Below, piece after piece: positions 9,230 through 17,057 of a stretch of DNA of 63,708 nt (positions within the stretch are counted from its first letter, which is position 1; each line of letters opens with the position of its first letter). The stretch lies in the NCBI GenBank assembly GCA_945860285.1, contig CAMAQB010000007.1, positions 1 to 63,708 of the forward strand. Reading direction: 5' to 3'. This DNA is from Akkermansia muciniphila (GTDB lineage Bacteria; Verrucomicrobiota; Verrucomicrobiia; Verrucomicrobiales; Akkermansiaceae). A model generated the notes under the pieces. It was not told where the DNA came from, did no database searches, and saw nothing but the letters and a program-made list of their open reading frames with translations. The translations under genes were made by a program, and so were the position numbers.

Positions 9230-9661
9230 TCACAGGGTTCCGGCGGCCTGTGCCTGCAAAAACTGCACCCTTGCATCCGCTTCCTTGAGCGTGACAAATC
9301 CATCACCATTGGCATCCGCCGCATCAAACCGCTTCTTAAGCCCCCCTTTGGCTACTTGCACCTTGTAAAACTCGTCGTAGCTCACCGAACCATCTTTATT
9401 GCGATCATATTCGGCCATCTTGCGCTGGTCGAATCCAGGCTCGATGTCGCGCGCCTCTTGGAGACTGACGCGTCCATCCTGATTGTAATCGACGCTTTTG
9501 AAAATCCGCGGCAGTTCCGCTTTGTTCGCCTCTTCCAGCGTAAGTTTGCCATCGCCGTTGGTGTCCGCAGCATGAAATTTGCCACGATCCGCCTGCGTTT
9601 CCATGGTCTGGCAACCACACATGATCAACCATGCTGACATCACTCCGAGTTTCTTTTTCAT
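9230..9661 (-). CDS. EF-hand calcium-binding lipoprotein
   Basis: This is a 143-residue protein with four canonical EF-hand loops in tandem: DTNGDGKLTLEE, DYNQDGRVSLQE, DRNKDGSVSYDE and DANGDGFVTLKE. Every loop has the expected acidic residues at positions 1, 3, 5 and 12, so all four should bind calcium. The N-terminus MKKKLGVMSAWLIMCGC resembles a lipoprotein signal, although the lipobox is non-ideal. The open frame extends upstream to 9862, but the ATG at 9661 with a GGAAAA-type site upstream is the sensible start. It lies 24 bp downstream of the helicase start region on the same strand. Its role is unknown; periplasmic calcium buffering or sensing is an inference. Confidence 0.8.
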   Translation of the reverse strand: MKKKLGVMSAWLIMCGCQTMETQADRGKFHAADTNGDGKLTLEEANKAELPRIFKSVDYNQDGRVSLQEARDIEPGFDQRKMAEYDRNKDGSVSYDEFYKVQVAKGGLKKRFDAADANGDGFVTLKEADARVQFLQAQAAGTL

Positions 9662-9761
9662 AAAATTTTCCGAGACCAATGTATGATCCCGCTGCTTGTG
9701 CGGCAAGACCGAATGCGGCAGCAGGAAAAATAGCCACGTCATTTCAAAATCCGTCCCCAAG

Positions 9762-10739
9762 TCAGGTGCTTGGCTCGATGTCGCGAGGAGGCGACGGCGA
9801 CGGCGGAGTCGGCGGTGGAATGGCACCTGGTGGCTTTTTCGCCTTGGGAGTGACGTCGGCATAAATGCCCACCAGCGACATGCCGATCAAGCCGAGAAAT
9901 CCCGCGAACGCCGCCGTCATCGCCGTCGTCATGCTCACCACGAAGGGCGTGAAAAACAACAATCCGATCACCAGCCAGCTCGGTTTGACCTCATACGCAT
10001 GAATCACCAGTCGCAATCTCGAACGCGCCACGGTCAGTCCCAGGGTGATGTAGCAAAACGCCACTGCCAGGCCGTTGAGATTGAAAAAGACATGAAACAA
10101 TGCCGCGGGCATTTTTTGCGTCACCATCGCACAGAAGACCAGCGGCACAAAACCGGAAAAAACGAAGGAACCGAGAAAGAGCAGAAACAACCCCAGCCGC
10201 GCGCCGACATGGGTGAAAGACGATGCCCCGATCGCCCCGGCGCAGATCACTCCCGCGAGGGCCAGCACGGAAAGCGCGCACATCAGCTCCTGCAACATCT
10301 CCACGCCGCCAATGAAATAACGCACCACCACATAGGGCAGCAGCGATACCAGACTCAGCGCGCAGACCGACCAGAGGATGAAAAATTTCCCCTTCACCAC
10401 CGCCCAGCGGTCGAGCTGGGTCAATAGCAACAGCTCATGATTGCCCTCTTCAAGCTCCTGCCCCATCAGAATCAATCCTCCCAGCGGCATGATGATCCCA
10501 CACATCAGCCCCACCACATTCCAGAACGGCCCGGATTGCACCAACATCAACAAGTTCATGATCCCCGGAAACTCATTGCGCATCACCGCTCCGCGGGAAA
10601 ACTCCAGCGCCATCGCGGCAATCGCGAGAAAATGAATCCCGAGAAAGGGATAGATGAAACTGGCGCGACGCATGCCTTGTTGCAGCTCTTTGACGGTCAT
10701 CGGATGCATGCGATCCGGCAGTTCAAAATACGCGGCCAT
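9762..10739 (-). CDS. ABC-2-like multi-spanning permease (orphan)
   Basis: This is an integral membrane protein of about 325 residues with at least six hydrophobic segments and a proline-rich C-terminal tail. The N-terminal block HPMTVKELQQGMRRASF closely matches PPMLVKELRQGLRARTF in the ABC permease at 35029-36534, and both share a Q-E-x-E or E-I-K-S loop followed by LLLLTQL/MMVLTRL. It is therefore a paralogue of that transporter subunit. No ATPase gene is adjacent. The frame could start at 10772 instead. What it transports is not shown. Confidence 0.7.
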   Translation of the reverse strand: MAAYFELPDRMHPMTVKELQQGMRRASFIYPFLGIHFLAIAAMALEFSRGAVMRNEFPGIMNLLMLVQSGPFWNVVGLMCGIIMPLGGLILMGQELEEGNHELLLLTQLDRWAVVKGKFFILWSVCALSLVSLLPYVVVRYFIGGVEMLQELMCALSVLALAGVICAGAIGASSFTHVGARLGLFLLFLGSFVFSGFVPLVFCAMVTQKMPAALFHVFFNLNGLAVAFCYITLGLTVARSRLRLVIHAYEVKPSWLVIGLLFFTPFVVSMTTAMTAAFAGFLGLIGMSLVGIYADVTPKAKKPPGAIPPPTPPSPSPPRDIEPST

Positions 10740-11222
10740 TGTCGGACGCAGAGTAAACGATGCGCCATTCAAGGCAAGCTGCTTTTCTGAACACGGCGAT
10801 CAAGTTAGGGAAAAGCATCACCTTTGGATCGGTCGCATTTTCAACCACAAGCGGTTTCCGCTCACGGGAGGAGATATCCGCTCACGGGAGGAGATAGCGA
10901 AATTGACAACAAGCATATCATTCCGCGGATGCTACATGAATCTCCTGCTCGACAACATATGATTTCAAGCCTTTTCCTGCTCACTCAGCACGGCTCACCG
11001 ATCACTTCGAGTGCGTATATCAACCAGCGAATCCCAGTCCGCGAATCGCCCGTCTAGGGCACCTGATATCGCAATCGCGTGAGGCAAAGCCTTTTACGCG
11101 ACGCGACACACGATTCCTGAAAACTTCCTTGCTATCACGGCGTTTTTTGCTTTTTCTATCGATGTCACCCCCGCCTGATATCACCTTGCGGGTGCCTACT
11201 AATAAAATCTGTTGGCTCAAAA
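10740..11222. other. gene-free stretch with a 20-bp tandem duplication
   Basis: This is 483 bp between the orphan permease and the next plus-strand gene. No convincing open frame is seen on either strand. It contains one exact 20-bp tandem duplication (10857-10896) and otherwise nothing recognisable. Composition is more A+T rich than in flanking genes. Confidence 0.6.
10857..10896. repeat. two exact tandem copies of a 20-bp unit
   Basis: The unit TCCGCTCACGGGAGGAGATA occurs at 10857-10876 and again, base for base, at 10877-10896. It lies in the divergent intergenic region. Two identical adjacent copies may be a recent slippage duplication or a paired binding site. Confidence 0.9.
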
Positions 11223-11693
11223 ATGAATCCGCTTCCCAAAGCTCCTCTGGAGGAGACCACGCCATCAAGGCCTGAAGCATTTTTCGGGAAGATTCCGCTT
11301 CTTGGCTGGATGATTGCACATGCCATGCAGGACCAACGCTTCCATCCCATTGAGAACGCATACAAGCAGATCCTAACGTCACGGGGTCGCGACGAAGCGC
11401 TTGCGGAGTGGTCTCCAGACCAAAGATCAGATGCTGCGCGCATGATAACCCTCTTGGAGGAGGAGTTTGGTTGGAAGCCTCCTGCCTTCATTCCGACTGA
11501 TCCTTGTCTGGTCGCATTTTGGGCGCATGAAGACGGGCTTGATGATGTCGCGGCTATAAGGCGGATCGAGCATGAGTGGGGGATCGCGTTAAGTGATGAG
11601 GAGATTGCCAAGCTTCAAGACTACGAACTTCAGGCTTTCATTGCCCTAATCAAAAACAAAAGCCAACAAGCCGTGAGTGGCAACCGGCAATAA
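11223..11693 (+). CDS. hypothetical soluble protein, possibly acyl-carrier-like C-terminus
   Basis: This is a 156-residue, mostly helical, acidic cytoplasmic protein without a signal or membrane segment. The C-terminal part (DDVAAIRRIEHEWGIALSDEEIAKLQ) resembles in outline the last helices of acyl-carrier-fold or DUF1493-type proteins, but I cannot see the conserved serine of a carrier. I therefore do not assign a function. It sits alone between two gene-poor stretches and its codon use looks less G+C rich than the neighbours, which fits an accessory gene. The ATG at 11223 is the only good start. Confidence 0.6.
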   Translation: MNPLPKAPLEETTPSRPEAFFGKIPLLGWMIAHAMQDQRFHPIENAYKQILTSRGRDEALAEWSPDQRSDAARMITLLEEEFGWKPPAFIPTDPCLVAFWAHEDGLDDVAAIRRIEHEWGIALSDEEIAKLQDYELQAFIALIKNKSQQAVSGNRQ

Positions 11694-12103
11694 CGTCTCT
11701 AGTTGAATCGGAGCTTGATCTCGCTGGTGCCACCACTCTACGTACATTCCATCAATCATGGAGAAGTTTTTCCGCAGATTCAGGGACGGCCTCAGATTTA
11801 TATCCTTCTTCCTTCGTGATCACCTGTATCGTTGCGTTTTTTCTCCTTCTGTGAAATCTGAGAAATCTGTGGTCCATTCTGACAAATGCACGAGATGACT
11901 TCGGATTCAGCTTCGTTGATTTCTCCTGGATGAATCTCTGTGCATCCGACTGAAACTTTTGCTTCCCGGCATTTCGTTTCATCCCTCGCTTGATTGCCCT
12001 GTTTTTCTTCGGGCCACTTTTTCCTTGCATTGAGGAACCGCGAAGGATAGGCCTGCCTGTGGGTATCGACCCACAATTTCGCAATTGCCGGGCACAGAAA
12101 TTC
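11694..12103. other. gene-free stretch containing a degenerate AAATCTGTGG-type repeat
   Basis: This is 410 bp without a supported gene. The frame upstream of the pYEATS-like protein stays open through part of it but looks non-coding. At 11850-11873 there is a run of near-repeats (GTGAAATCTGAGAAATCTGTGG) of the same type as the inverted repeat at 31357-31434. Confidence 0.5.
11850..11873. repeat. degenerate AAATCTGTGG repeat block
   Basis: Two adjacent copies of a motif close to GAAATCTG(T/A)G appear here. The same word family forms the inverted repeat at 31357-31434. Such blocks are common between genes in many large environmental genomes. No partner arm of good quality is visible nearby. 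Confidence 0.45.
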
Positions 12104-12847
12104 ATGAGCACGAAGCCTCAAAAAATCGACAGCATCGACCGGGTTTCCATCGGACTTGCCGCCGCGACGGCATTGGCTGGTCTCGTGCGGGTGTTTTTCC
12201 TGCGACCGCTCAGCGAGGGACTGAACGACACCACACTCAAATTTTTCGCCGTCGCGGGAGCACTGTTGCTGCTGCGCAAGATCAAGTCGCTGTCCTTCGG
12301 CGATTACAAAGCGGAGTTTCAGGCGATCCAGGAAAAAGCGGATGAGGCGATCGAGGAGGCAAAAACCGCGACCAGCATGGCCCGCAATTTCGGTGCCTCC
12401 GCACCTGCCGATGACGCCACCGCACCGAAATCCCGCGGGCTGCCGGGGATTCTCGAAACAGCCGATCTGCAGAAATGGGAAGTCCTGCCGGGAACCGTGC
12501 ACGACGACCCCTGGAAAGGCCAATTCAAGGAATCCGCCGAAGCAAGACATCGACGCCTGCGTGCGGAAGTCAGCCCGTCGCTCGACGATGGTTGGTTTCG
12601 GGTGCACATCTGGGTCGAGTCCACGGACGCAGTCAACCACCCCTTGTCAGGTCGTGCGCGATTTTTTCTCCACAGCACCTTCCCTAACAGCAAAACGTTC
12701 GTGCCGGTCCTCGACGGTCGCGCGGAGTTGCGCCTGACAGCATGGGGAGCCTTCACCGTCGGCGTATTGTGCGACGAGGCAAAGACGAAATTGGAACTTG
12801 ATCTCGAACTGGACCCGAGCTTTCCCAAGCTCTTCCGCAACCGCTGA
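12104..12847 (+). CDS. membrane-anchored protein with C-terminal pYEATS-like domain
   Basis: This is a 247-residue protein. Two hydrophobic segments (about 14-33 and 46-59) are followed by a short helical, probably coiled-coil stretch (70-95), a low-complexity linker and a beta-rich domain (about 163-235). That domain shows a pattern I associate with the prokaryotic YEATS (pYEATS) domain: W-x-R-V-H-I-W-V-E, the core G-x-A-R-F-F-L-H-S-T-F, a D-G-x-A-x-L step and the late LTAWGAFTVGVLCD followed by LELDL. pYEATS domains were described by comparative genomics as sensor modules in predicted immune or stress systems. The start at 12104 is chosen because the upstream 38 residues look non-coding. 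It is alone on its strand, next to a convergent MFS gene. The assignment is by eye and needs a profile search. Confidence 0.55.
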   Translation: MSTKPQKIDSIDRVSIGLAAATALAGLVRVFFLRPLSEGLNDTTLKFFAVAGALLLLRKIKSLSFGDYKAEFQAIQEKADEAIEEAKTATSMARNFGASAPADDATAPKSRGLPGILETADLQKWEVLPGTVHDDPWKGQFKESAEARHRRLRAEVSPSLDDGWFRVHIWVESTDAVNHPLSGRARFFLHSTFPNSKTFVPVLDGRAELRLTAWGAFTVGVLCDEAKTKLELDLELDPSFPKLFRNR

Positions 12848-14071
12848 TCAGCGGGTTGTTTTTTCTCGAAACGTGCCGGCAAACCAGAACATGCACAAAA
12901 GGGTGAAGGCCATCAGGATCGACCAATACAATCCCCAGTTGTTGGATTTCTCGACGGTGTGCTGATGCAGGATTTTCAGCCCCCATGTTCCCAGCAAGGT
13001 TCCGATGCCGTTGGTTGTCAGTCCGAGCAATCCCTGCATCTGGCCGCGCATCGCCGGATCGACGCGTCGATCCATGAATATCTGTCCGATGATGAAAAAC
13101 AAGGTGTAGCAAATGCCGTGGATCGCAATGCCCGGCCACATCCATGCGACCTGTTGTTCATATCCGGCATAGGCGAAAAATCCAAAGCGCAGCACGCAAC
13201 AACCGAATCCCACCAGCAGCAGTTGTTTGATCTGGAATTTCACCATCAGCCAGCCGGTGATCGCCATCGCCAACACCTCGCTCCATTGCCCGAAACTCAT
13301 GGTAAAGGTGGCACGCGCGTCGTCGAGCGCCATCAAGTGCTCGGGCGTGTGCATGTAAAACGAGGCCACCGGCATCGACAACAAGGCGGAGGCAATCAAC
13401 AGCACGCGCAGGTCCTTTTCCCGCAACAGGCGGAAGGCATCAAAGCCCATCAGACTGCGCCACGAACGGGTCACACCGCGCGGCGGCGTGTGCGGCAGGA
13501 TGAAGATGAAAGCGGTCAGCAACAGTCGGAACGCCGCGCCCACGTAGCCTGCCAGTGGCGTGGCATCGGCGTGAAACACCAGACTGCACAGCACCCCGGC
13601 GAGGATCCAACCCAGCGTGCACCAGAGCCGGACCTTCGGAAATTGCTGCTCGGGCGATGGCAGATGGGTCAAGGCAACGGTGATCACCAGATTCCAGATC
13701 GGCGCGCCGATGACTGCGGTGAGGAAGAAAAAGCCGACAAAATACCATGGATGCAAATGATGCTGCAAACACCAGAAGGCCGCGACCATCGTCAGCGTGC
13801 CCGCAAGGCATAGCCATCCCGCCAGTTTCTGCGCGGCGACTTTCTGATCGGCGAGGGCACCGCTGAAAAGCGGCGTGATCATCGATGCAGTGGGGAAAAT
13901 CAGGAAGATCAACGCCACCCATTGATTGCCCCAGCCCGCTGCTTTGATGATGTTCGTCAATCCCGGCATCCAGAATCCGGGACCCATGCCGAGCACAAAA
14001 AACATCGCGCACAAGCGGAAATACACCCAGTCGTTCTTCTTTCGGCTGCTATCCCCTTGCTCTTCGCTCAC
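12848..14071 (-). CDS. MFS transporter, nucleoside:H+ symporter-like
   Basis: This is a 12-helix carrier of about 407 residues. It has the MFS loop 2-3 region FSGALADQKVAAQKLAGW and a later IFMDRRVDPAMRGQMQGLLGL segment, which is typical of the nucleoside:H+ symporter (NupG/XapB) group of the major facilitator superfamily. The frame is open to 14188, but the extra 39 residues are His/Arg-rich and look non-coding. A GTG at 14071 with AGAGAG just upstream is a better start. It converges on the pYEATS-like gene, leaving no spacer, and is divergent from nuoA. Substrate assignment is family-level only. Confidence 0.8.
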   Translation of the reverse strand: MSEEQGDSSRKKNDWVYFRLCAMFFVLGMGPGFWMPGLTNIIKAAGWGNQWVALIFLIFPTASMITPLFSGALADQKVAAQKLAGWLCLAGTLTMVAAFWCLQHHLHPWYFVGFFFLTAVIGAPIWNLVITVALTHLPSPEQQFPKVRLWCTLGWILAGVLCSLVFHADATPLAGYVGAAFRLLLTAFIFILPHTPPRGVTRSWRSLMGFDAFRLLREKDLRVLLIASALLSMPVASFYMHTPEHLMALDDARATFTMSFGQWSEVLAMAITGWLMVKFQIKQLLLVGFGCCVLRFGFFAYAGYEQQVAWMWPGIAIHGICYTLFFIIGQIFMDRRVDPAMRGQMQGLLGLTTNGIGTLLGTWGLKILHQHTVEKSNNWGLYWSILMAFTLLCMFWFAGTFREKTTR

Positions 14072-14262
14072 GCGGCTCTCTTGTGCCTGAAATCCCCGCT
14101 TGTGCCAATGGCAATCATGGAAAAATCTACGCGATCGTGCGATGCGGACTTCCACAACATCGACGCCGCCCACATTCGCCGTTGGCAATCCGCTGATGCG
14201 GCGGACATTTTCTTTGCTCTATGCTTGACGAGGCTACGCGGTTCCCGCAAATTCCCTGAGCC

Positions 14263-14634
14263 ATGCTCAACGATTATCTTCCCGTGCTGCTGCAGTTCAT
14301 CATCGCGATCGGTTTCGCCGTGGTGGTGTTGTCGCTCAGCGTGGTGTTCGGCAAATCGGCGCGCAGCAATGCAACAAAGGACAGCGCCTACGAATGCGGC
14401 ATGATCCCGATCGGCGATGGAGCCCCGCGCTTTTCGGTGAAGTTTTATTTGGTGGCCATGTTGTTCGTGATCTTCGACATCGAGGTGGTGTTCATGTATC
14501 CGTGGGCCGTGCAGTTTCGCGACATGTGCCAGGTTTCCACGGTGCCACTGCTGAGCATCGCCGGATTCGCGGGCATTCTGGCTCTTGCCTACGTTTATGC
14601 ACTGAAAAAGGGCGCGCTGAACTGGAAATCCTGA
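14263..14634 (+). CDS. nuoA: NADH-quinone oxidoreductase subunit A
   Basis: This is a three-helix membrane subunit of respiratory complex I (123 residues). The conserved matrix/cytoplasmic loop K-x-x-A-Y-E-C-G-M-I-P-I-G-D is present with the diagnostic YECG (43-46), followed by RFSVKFYLVAMLFVIFDIEVVFMYPW, which contains the conserved acidic pair in FDIEVVF. Length and topology are normal. It is unusual in standing alone: the next gene (2 bp later) encodes a Dabb protein, and no nuoB-N gene occurs anywhere in the window. The rest of complex I must therefore be encoded elsewhere, if it is present. Confidence 0.93.
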   Translation: MLNDYLPVLLQFIIAIGFAVVVLSLSVVFGKSARSNATKDSAYECGMIPIGDGAPRFSVKFYLVAMLFVIFDIEVVFMYPWAVQFRDMCQVSTVPLLSIAGFAGILALAYVYALKKGALNWKS

Positions 14635-14635
14635 C

Positions 14636-14953
14636 ATGATCCAACACGTCGCTTTTTTTCAACTGCAATCCCAGGTCGAGGCCCCGAAGTTGGAGGAAAT
14701 GGTGCGCACCACCCGCAGCCTGCTGCTGAAAATCCCCGAGGTTCTCGCGGTCAAGTCCGGTCGCAATGTCGATCCCGCTTCCCAATGGCCGTTTTTCATG
14801 GCGATCGAGGTCGAGTCGCTCGACAAGCTGCACGCAACCAAAGAAGAACCGATGTATCTGAAATTCCTCGAAACCGTGATCAAACCGAATACCTCGGGCT
14901 ATTTCATGATGGATTTCGAAATGGACCCGTCGAAGGATCTGAAATACTCCTGA
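14636..14953 (+). CDS. Dabb (stress-responsive alpha/beta barrel) domain protein
   Basis: This is a small dimeric ferredoxin-like-fold protein of 105 residues. It starts with MIQHVAFFQLQ, the typical first strand of the Dabb family, followed by a helix (KLEEMVRTTRSLLLKIPEV) and the later strands (FFMAIEVESLDKLHAT, GYFMMDFEMD). Members include small monooxygenases and proteins of unknown role, and no active-site assignment is possible here. It begins one base after the nuoA stop codon, so the two are very probably cotranscribed, though no functional link to complex I is known to me. Confidence 0.8.
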   Translation: MIQHVAFFQLQSQVEAPKLEEMVRTTRSLLLKIPEVLAVKSGRNVDPASQWPFFMAIEVESLDKLHATKEEPMYLKFLETVIKPNTSGYFMMDFEMDPSKDLKYS

Positions 14954-15016
14954 AGGAAATTGCGGCATTCCATGTTCTTCGATTGACAGCGAATGTCGGT
15001 CCGATAGCTTTGGCCC

Positions 15017-15385
15017 ATGTACGAATTGTCAGGCAAGCTCAAATGGATCGGAGAAACCCAGACCTTTGCCAGTGGCTTCATCAAACGCGAATTCGTTGTC
15101 ACCACCGCCCACGATAAATACCCCCAGGACATCAAGTTTGAGATCGTCAAAGACAAGTGCCCGCTACTCGATCCCTTGGAACTCAATCAGGATGTAACTG
15201 TCAGTTTCGACATCCGCGGCAACGAATACAACGGCAAGTACTACGTCAATCTCTCCTGTTGGAAAATCCTGCCAACCGGCGAACAGGCCCAACGCAGGGA
15301 AGGAAGATCCCCCTCCACGACGGCGGAACCCACGCCCGACGAACTGCGCAATGAATCGGACTTCGATGATGCCATCCCATTTTGA
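15017..15385 (+). CDS. DUF3127 protein with an SSB-like acidic C-terminal tail
   Basis: This is a 122-residue protein. The first 90 residues form an all-beta unit ([68 protein letters not shown]) recognisable as the DUF3127 family, which has an OB-fold-like strand pattern. A disordered linker then ends in the tail SDFDDAIPF. This tail is nearly the same as the C-terminal interaction peptide of bacterial single-stranded DNA-binding protein (DFDDDIPF), which recruits repair and replication proteins. A role in DNA metabolism is an inference. Its 3' end overlaps the start of the open frame for the ThuA gene. Confidence 0.8.
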   Translation: MYELSGKLKWIGETQTFASGFIKREFVVTTAHDKYPQDIKFEIVKDKCPLLDPLELNQDVTVSFDIRGNEYNGKYYVNLSCWKILPTGEQAQRREGRSPSTTAEPTPDELRNESDFDDAIPF

Positions 15386-15410
15386 TATTCAAACAAGCCA
15401 ATCCCACCCT

Positions 15411-16337
15411 ATGAACACACCATCCCGGCTCCTGTTGTCCCGCCTGTCGTTAACCTTATCGCTTTTGCCTCCCCTGCTCTTTTGTCTTTCCCCGATCGCC
15501 CGGGCCGAGGAAGCCAAAGGGAAAAAGAAAATCGTATTCATCGCCGGCAACCCCAGCCACGGCAAGGGCGAACACGAACACCGCGCCGGCTGCATGCTGC
15601 TGGCCGATCACCTGAACAAAAGCGGTCTGGCGGTCGAAACGGTGGTCGTCAACAATGGCTGGCCGAAAGAAGCGGCAGTGTTCGATAACGCGGCGGCGGT
15701 CATCATCTATGCCGACGGCGGAACGGGACACCCCGCGATCCCGCAACTTGCGAAGCTTCAGGAAATGGCCAAAAAAGGCATGGGCATCGGCTGCATTCAT
15801 TACGGCGTCGAAGTCCCGCAGGGCGAGCCGGGCAATACATTTCTCGATGCCATCGGCGGCTACTTCGAAATGAACTGGTCGGTCAATCCTCACTGGCAGG
15901 CGAATTTCACTCTGCCCAAACATGAGATCACGCAGGGCATCGCGGATTTCAAGATCAACGATGAATGGTACTACCACATGCGCTTTCGCAAGGACATGGA
16001 AGGCATCACGCCGATTCTAAGCGACCTGCCACCTGCCGAAACCCTGGGCCGCCCGGATGGATCGCATTCGGGCAACCCTGCGGTCCGTGCGGCGGTTCTC
16101 GAACGCAAGGAAAAGCAGCACGTGATGTGGGCCTTTGCGCGACCCGCCGCGCTGGGAGGCGGTAAGGGCTTCGGTTTCACAGGTGGCCATTTTCACAAAA
16201 ACTGGCAGGACGACAACCATCGTCGCGTGGTGCTGAATGCCATCGTCTGGATCGCCGGACTGCCCGTGCCCGCCGAGGGCGTGAATTCCGCAACGCCAAC
16301 GGACGACGAAATGAAAGCCAATCTCGACGCCAAGTGA
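15411..16337 (+). CDS. secreted ThuA-domain protein
   Basis: This is a 308-residue exported protein with a long signal peptide (MNTPSRLLLSRLSLTLSLLP then LLFCLSPIARA). The mature part is a class I glutamine amidotransferase-like (ThuA) fold: KIVFIAGNPSHGKGEHEHRAGC, VIIYADGGTGH, GIGCIHYGVE, HEITQGIADFKINDEWYYHMRF and FGFTGGHFHKNW. ThuA proteins belong to carbohydrate-utilisation loci and several are linked to trehalose or other sugar metabolism; the chemistry here is unknown. I chose the start at the signal peptide rather than 15351. The stop overlaps the next ATG (TGATG), indicating translational coupling with the DUF3817 gene. Confidence 0.85.
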   Translation: MNTPSRLLLSRLSLTLSLLPPLLFCLSPIARAEEAKGKKKIVFIAGNPSHGKGEHEHRAGCMLLADHLNKSGLAVETVVVNNGWPKEAAVFDNAAAVIIYADGGTGHPAIPQLAKLQEMAKKGMGIGCIHYGVEVPQGEPGNTFLDAIGGYFEMNWSVNPHWQANFTLPKHEITQGIADFKINDEWYYHMRFRKDMEGITPILSDLPPAETLGRPDGSHSGNPAVRAAVLERKEKQHVMWAFARPAALGGGKGFGFTGGHFHKNWQDDNHRRVVLNAIVWIAGLPVPAEGVNSATPTDDEMKANLDAK

Positions 16338-16672
16338 TGTTGCAAAACGCCCCGAATTTCCAGACCCAGGTCGGACGGGTTCGCATCGCGGGAATCATCG
16401 AAGGCATCTCGTTCCTGCTGCTGTTAGGCCTGGCGATGCCGATGAAATACTTCGCGGGACAGCCGCAATACGTAAGAGTGATCGGCATGGTCCACGGCCT
16501 TCTGTTCCTCGCTTTATGCCTCAGCCTCCTGCTCGCCCTGCTCAACGGAAAAATCAATTTCGGTCGCGCGGTGCAGGCATTCGTCGCCTCCTTGCTGCCC
16601 TTCGGCACCTTCGTGATCGACAAAAAACTCGCTCTCGATGAGCAACGCGAGCGGGAACAGGGTGCCGGGTAA
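16337..16672 (+). CDS. DUF3817 integral membrane protein
   Basis: This is a protein of 111 residues with three hydrophobic segments. The first part IAGIIEGISFLLLLGLAMPMKYFAG with VRVIGMVHGLLFLALC is the characteristic pattern of the DUF3817 family (IEG-S-LLL--AMP-KY...VHG). The C-terminus FGTFVIDKKLALDEQ is also typical. It shares one base with the ThuA stop codon and is probably translated by reinitiation. Its function is unknown. Confidence 0.8.
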   Translation: MLQNAPNFQTQVGRVRIAGIIEGISFLLLLGLAMPMKYFAGQPQYVRVIGMVHGLLFLALCLSLLLALLNGKINFGRAVQAFVASLLPFGTFVIDKKLALDEQREREQGAG

Positions 16673-16787
16673 TGTGGTGACCAAGGGTGGACCCATTTTT
16701 CCAACCGCATGGCCGAAACTCCGGCAGTGCGAATTTCCCTCATACCCACGCCACGCATGGATGCTTTGGCGCAACAAGTCCTTGAAG

Positions 16788-17057
16788 TCAGGATCGTTTC
16801 CACCAGTCGTCGTCCCGCTTCCATGGCTCGGACAGTTGCTGAGGGGATTTTCGATCCCGATTGCCTGCGACTGATTCCTGGGGCACTTCCAGCAACTCTT
16901 CCAGCAGCGCATCGACATGGCGGTCTCTGCGGGCCACGTGGCGTTTCATGCTCCAGACCAACAAGCCGATGACCGCAAAGCTGGAAAACATCACCAGCAT
17001 CATCGCCACGGCAAAAATGTCCGCAGCCAGTTCGGCAAGCCGCCATCCGGCACTCAT
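16788..17057 (-). CDS. small single-span membrane protein
   Basis: This is an 89-residue protein with one transmembrane helix (about 11-36, AADIFAVAMMLVMFSSFAVIGLLVW), then a basic stretch and a charged, helical tail ending in WKRDDDWWKRS. The ATG at 17057 is preceded by a good GAGGAGG ribosome site, which is uncommon in this window and supports it as real. I do not recognise the family. It faces the ThuA/DUF3817 pair convergently. Confidence 0.6.
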   Translation of the reverse strand: MSAGWRLAELAADIFAVAMMLVMFSSFAVIGLLVWSMKRHVARRDRHVDALLEELLEVPQESVAGNRDRKSPQQLSEPWKRDDDWWKRS

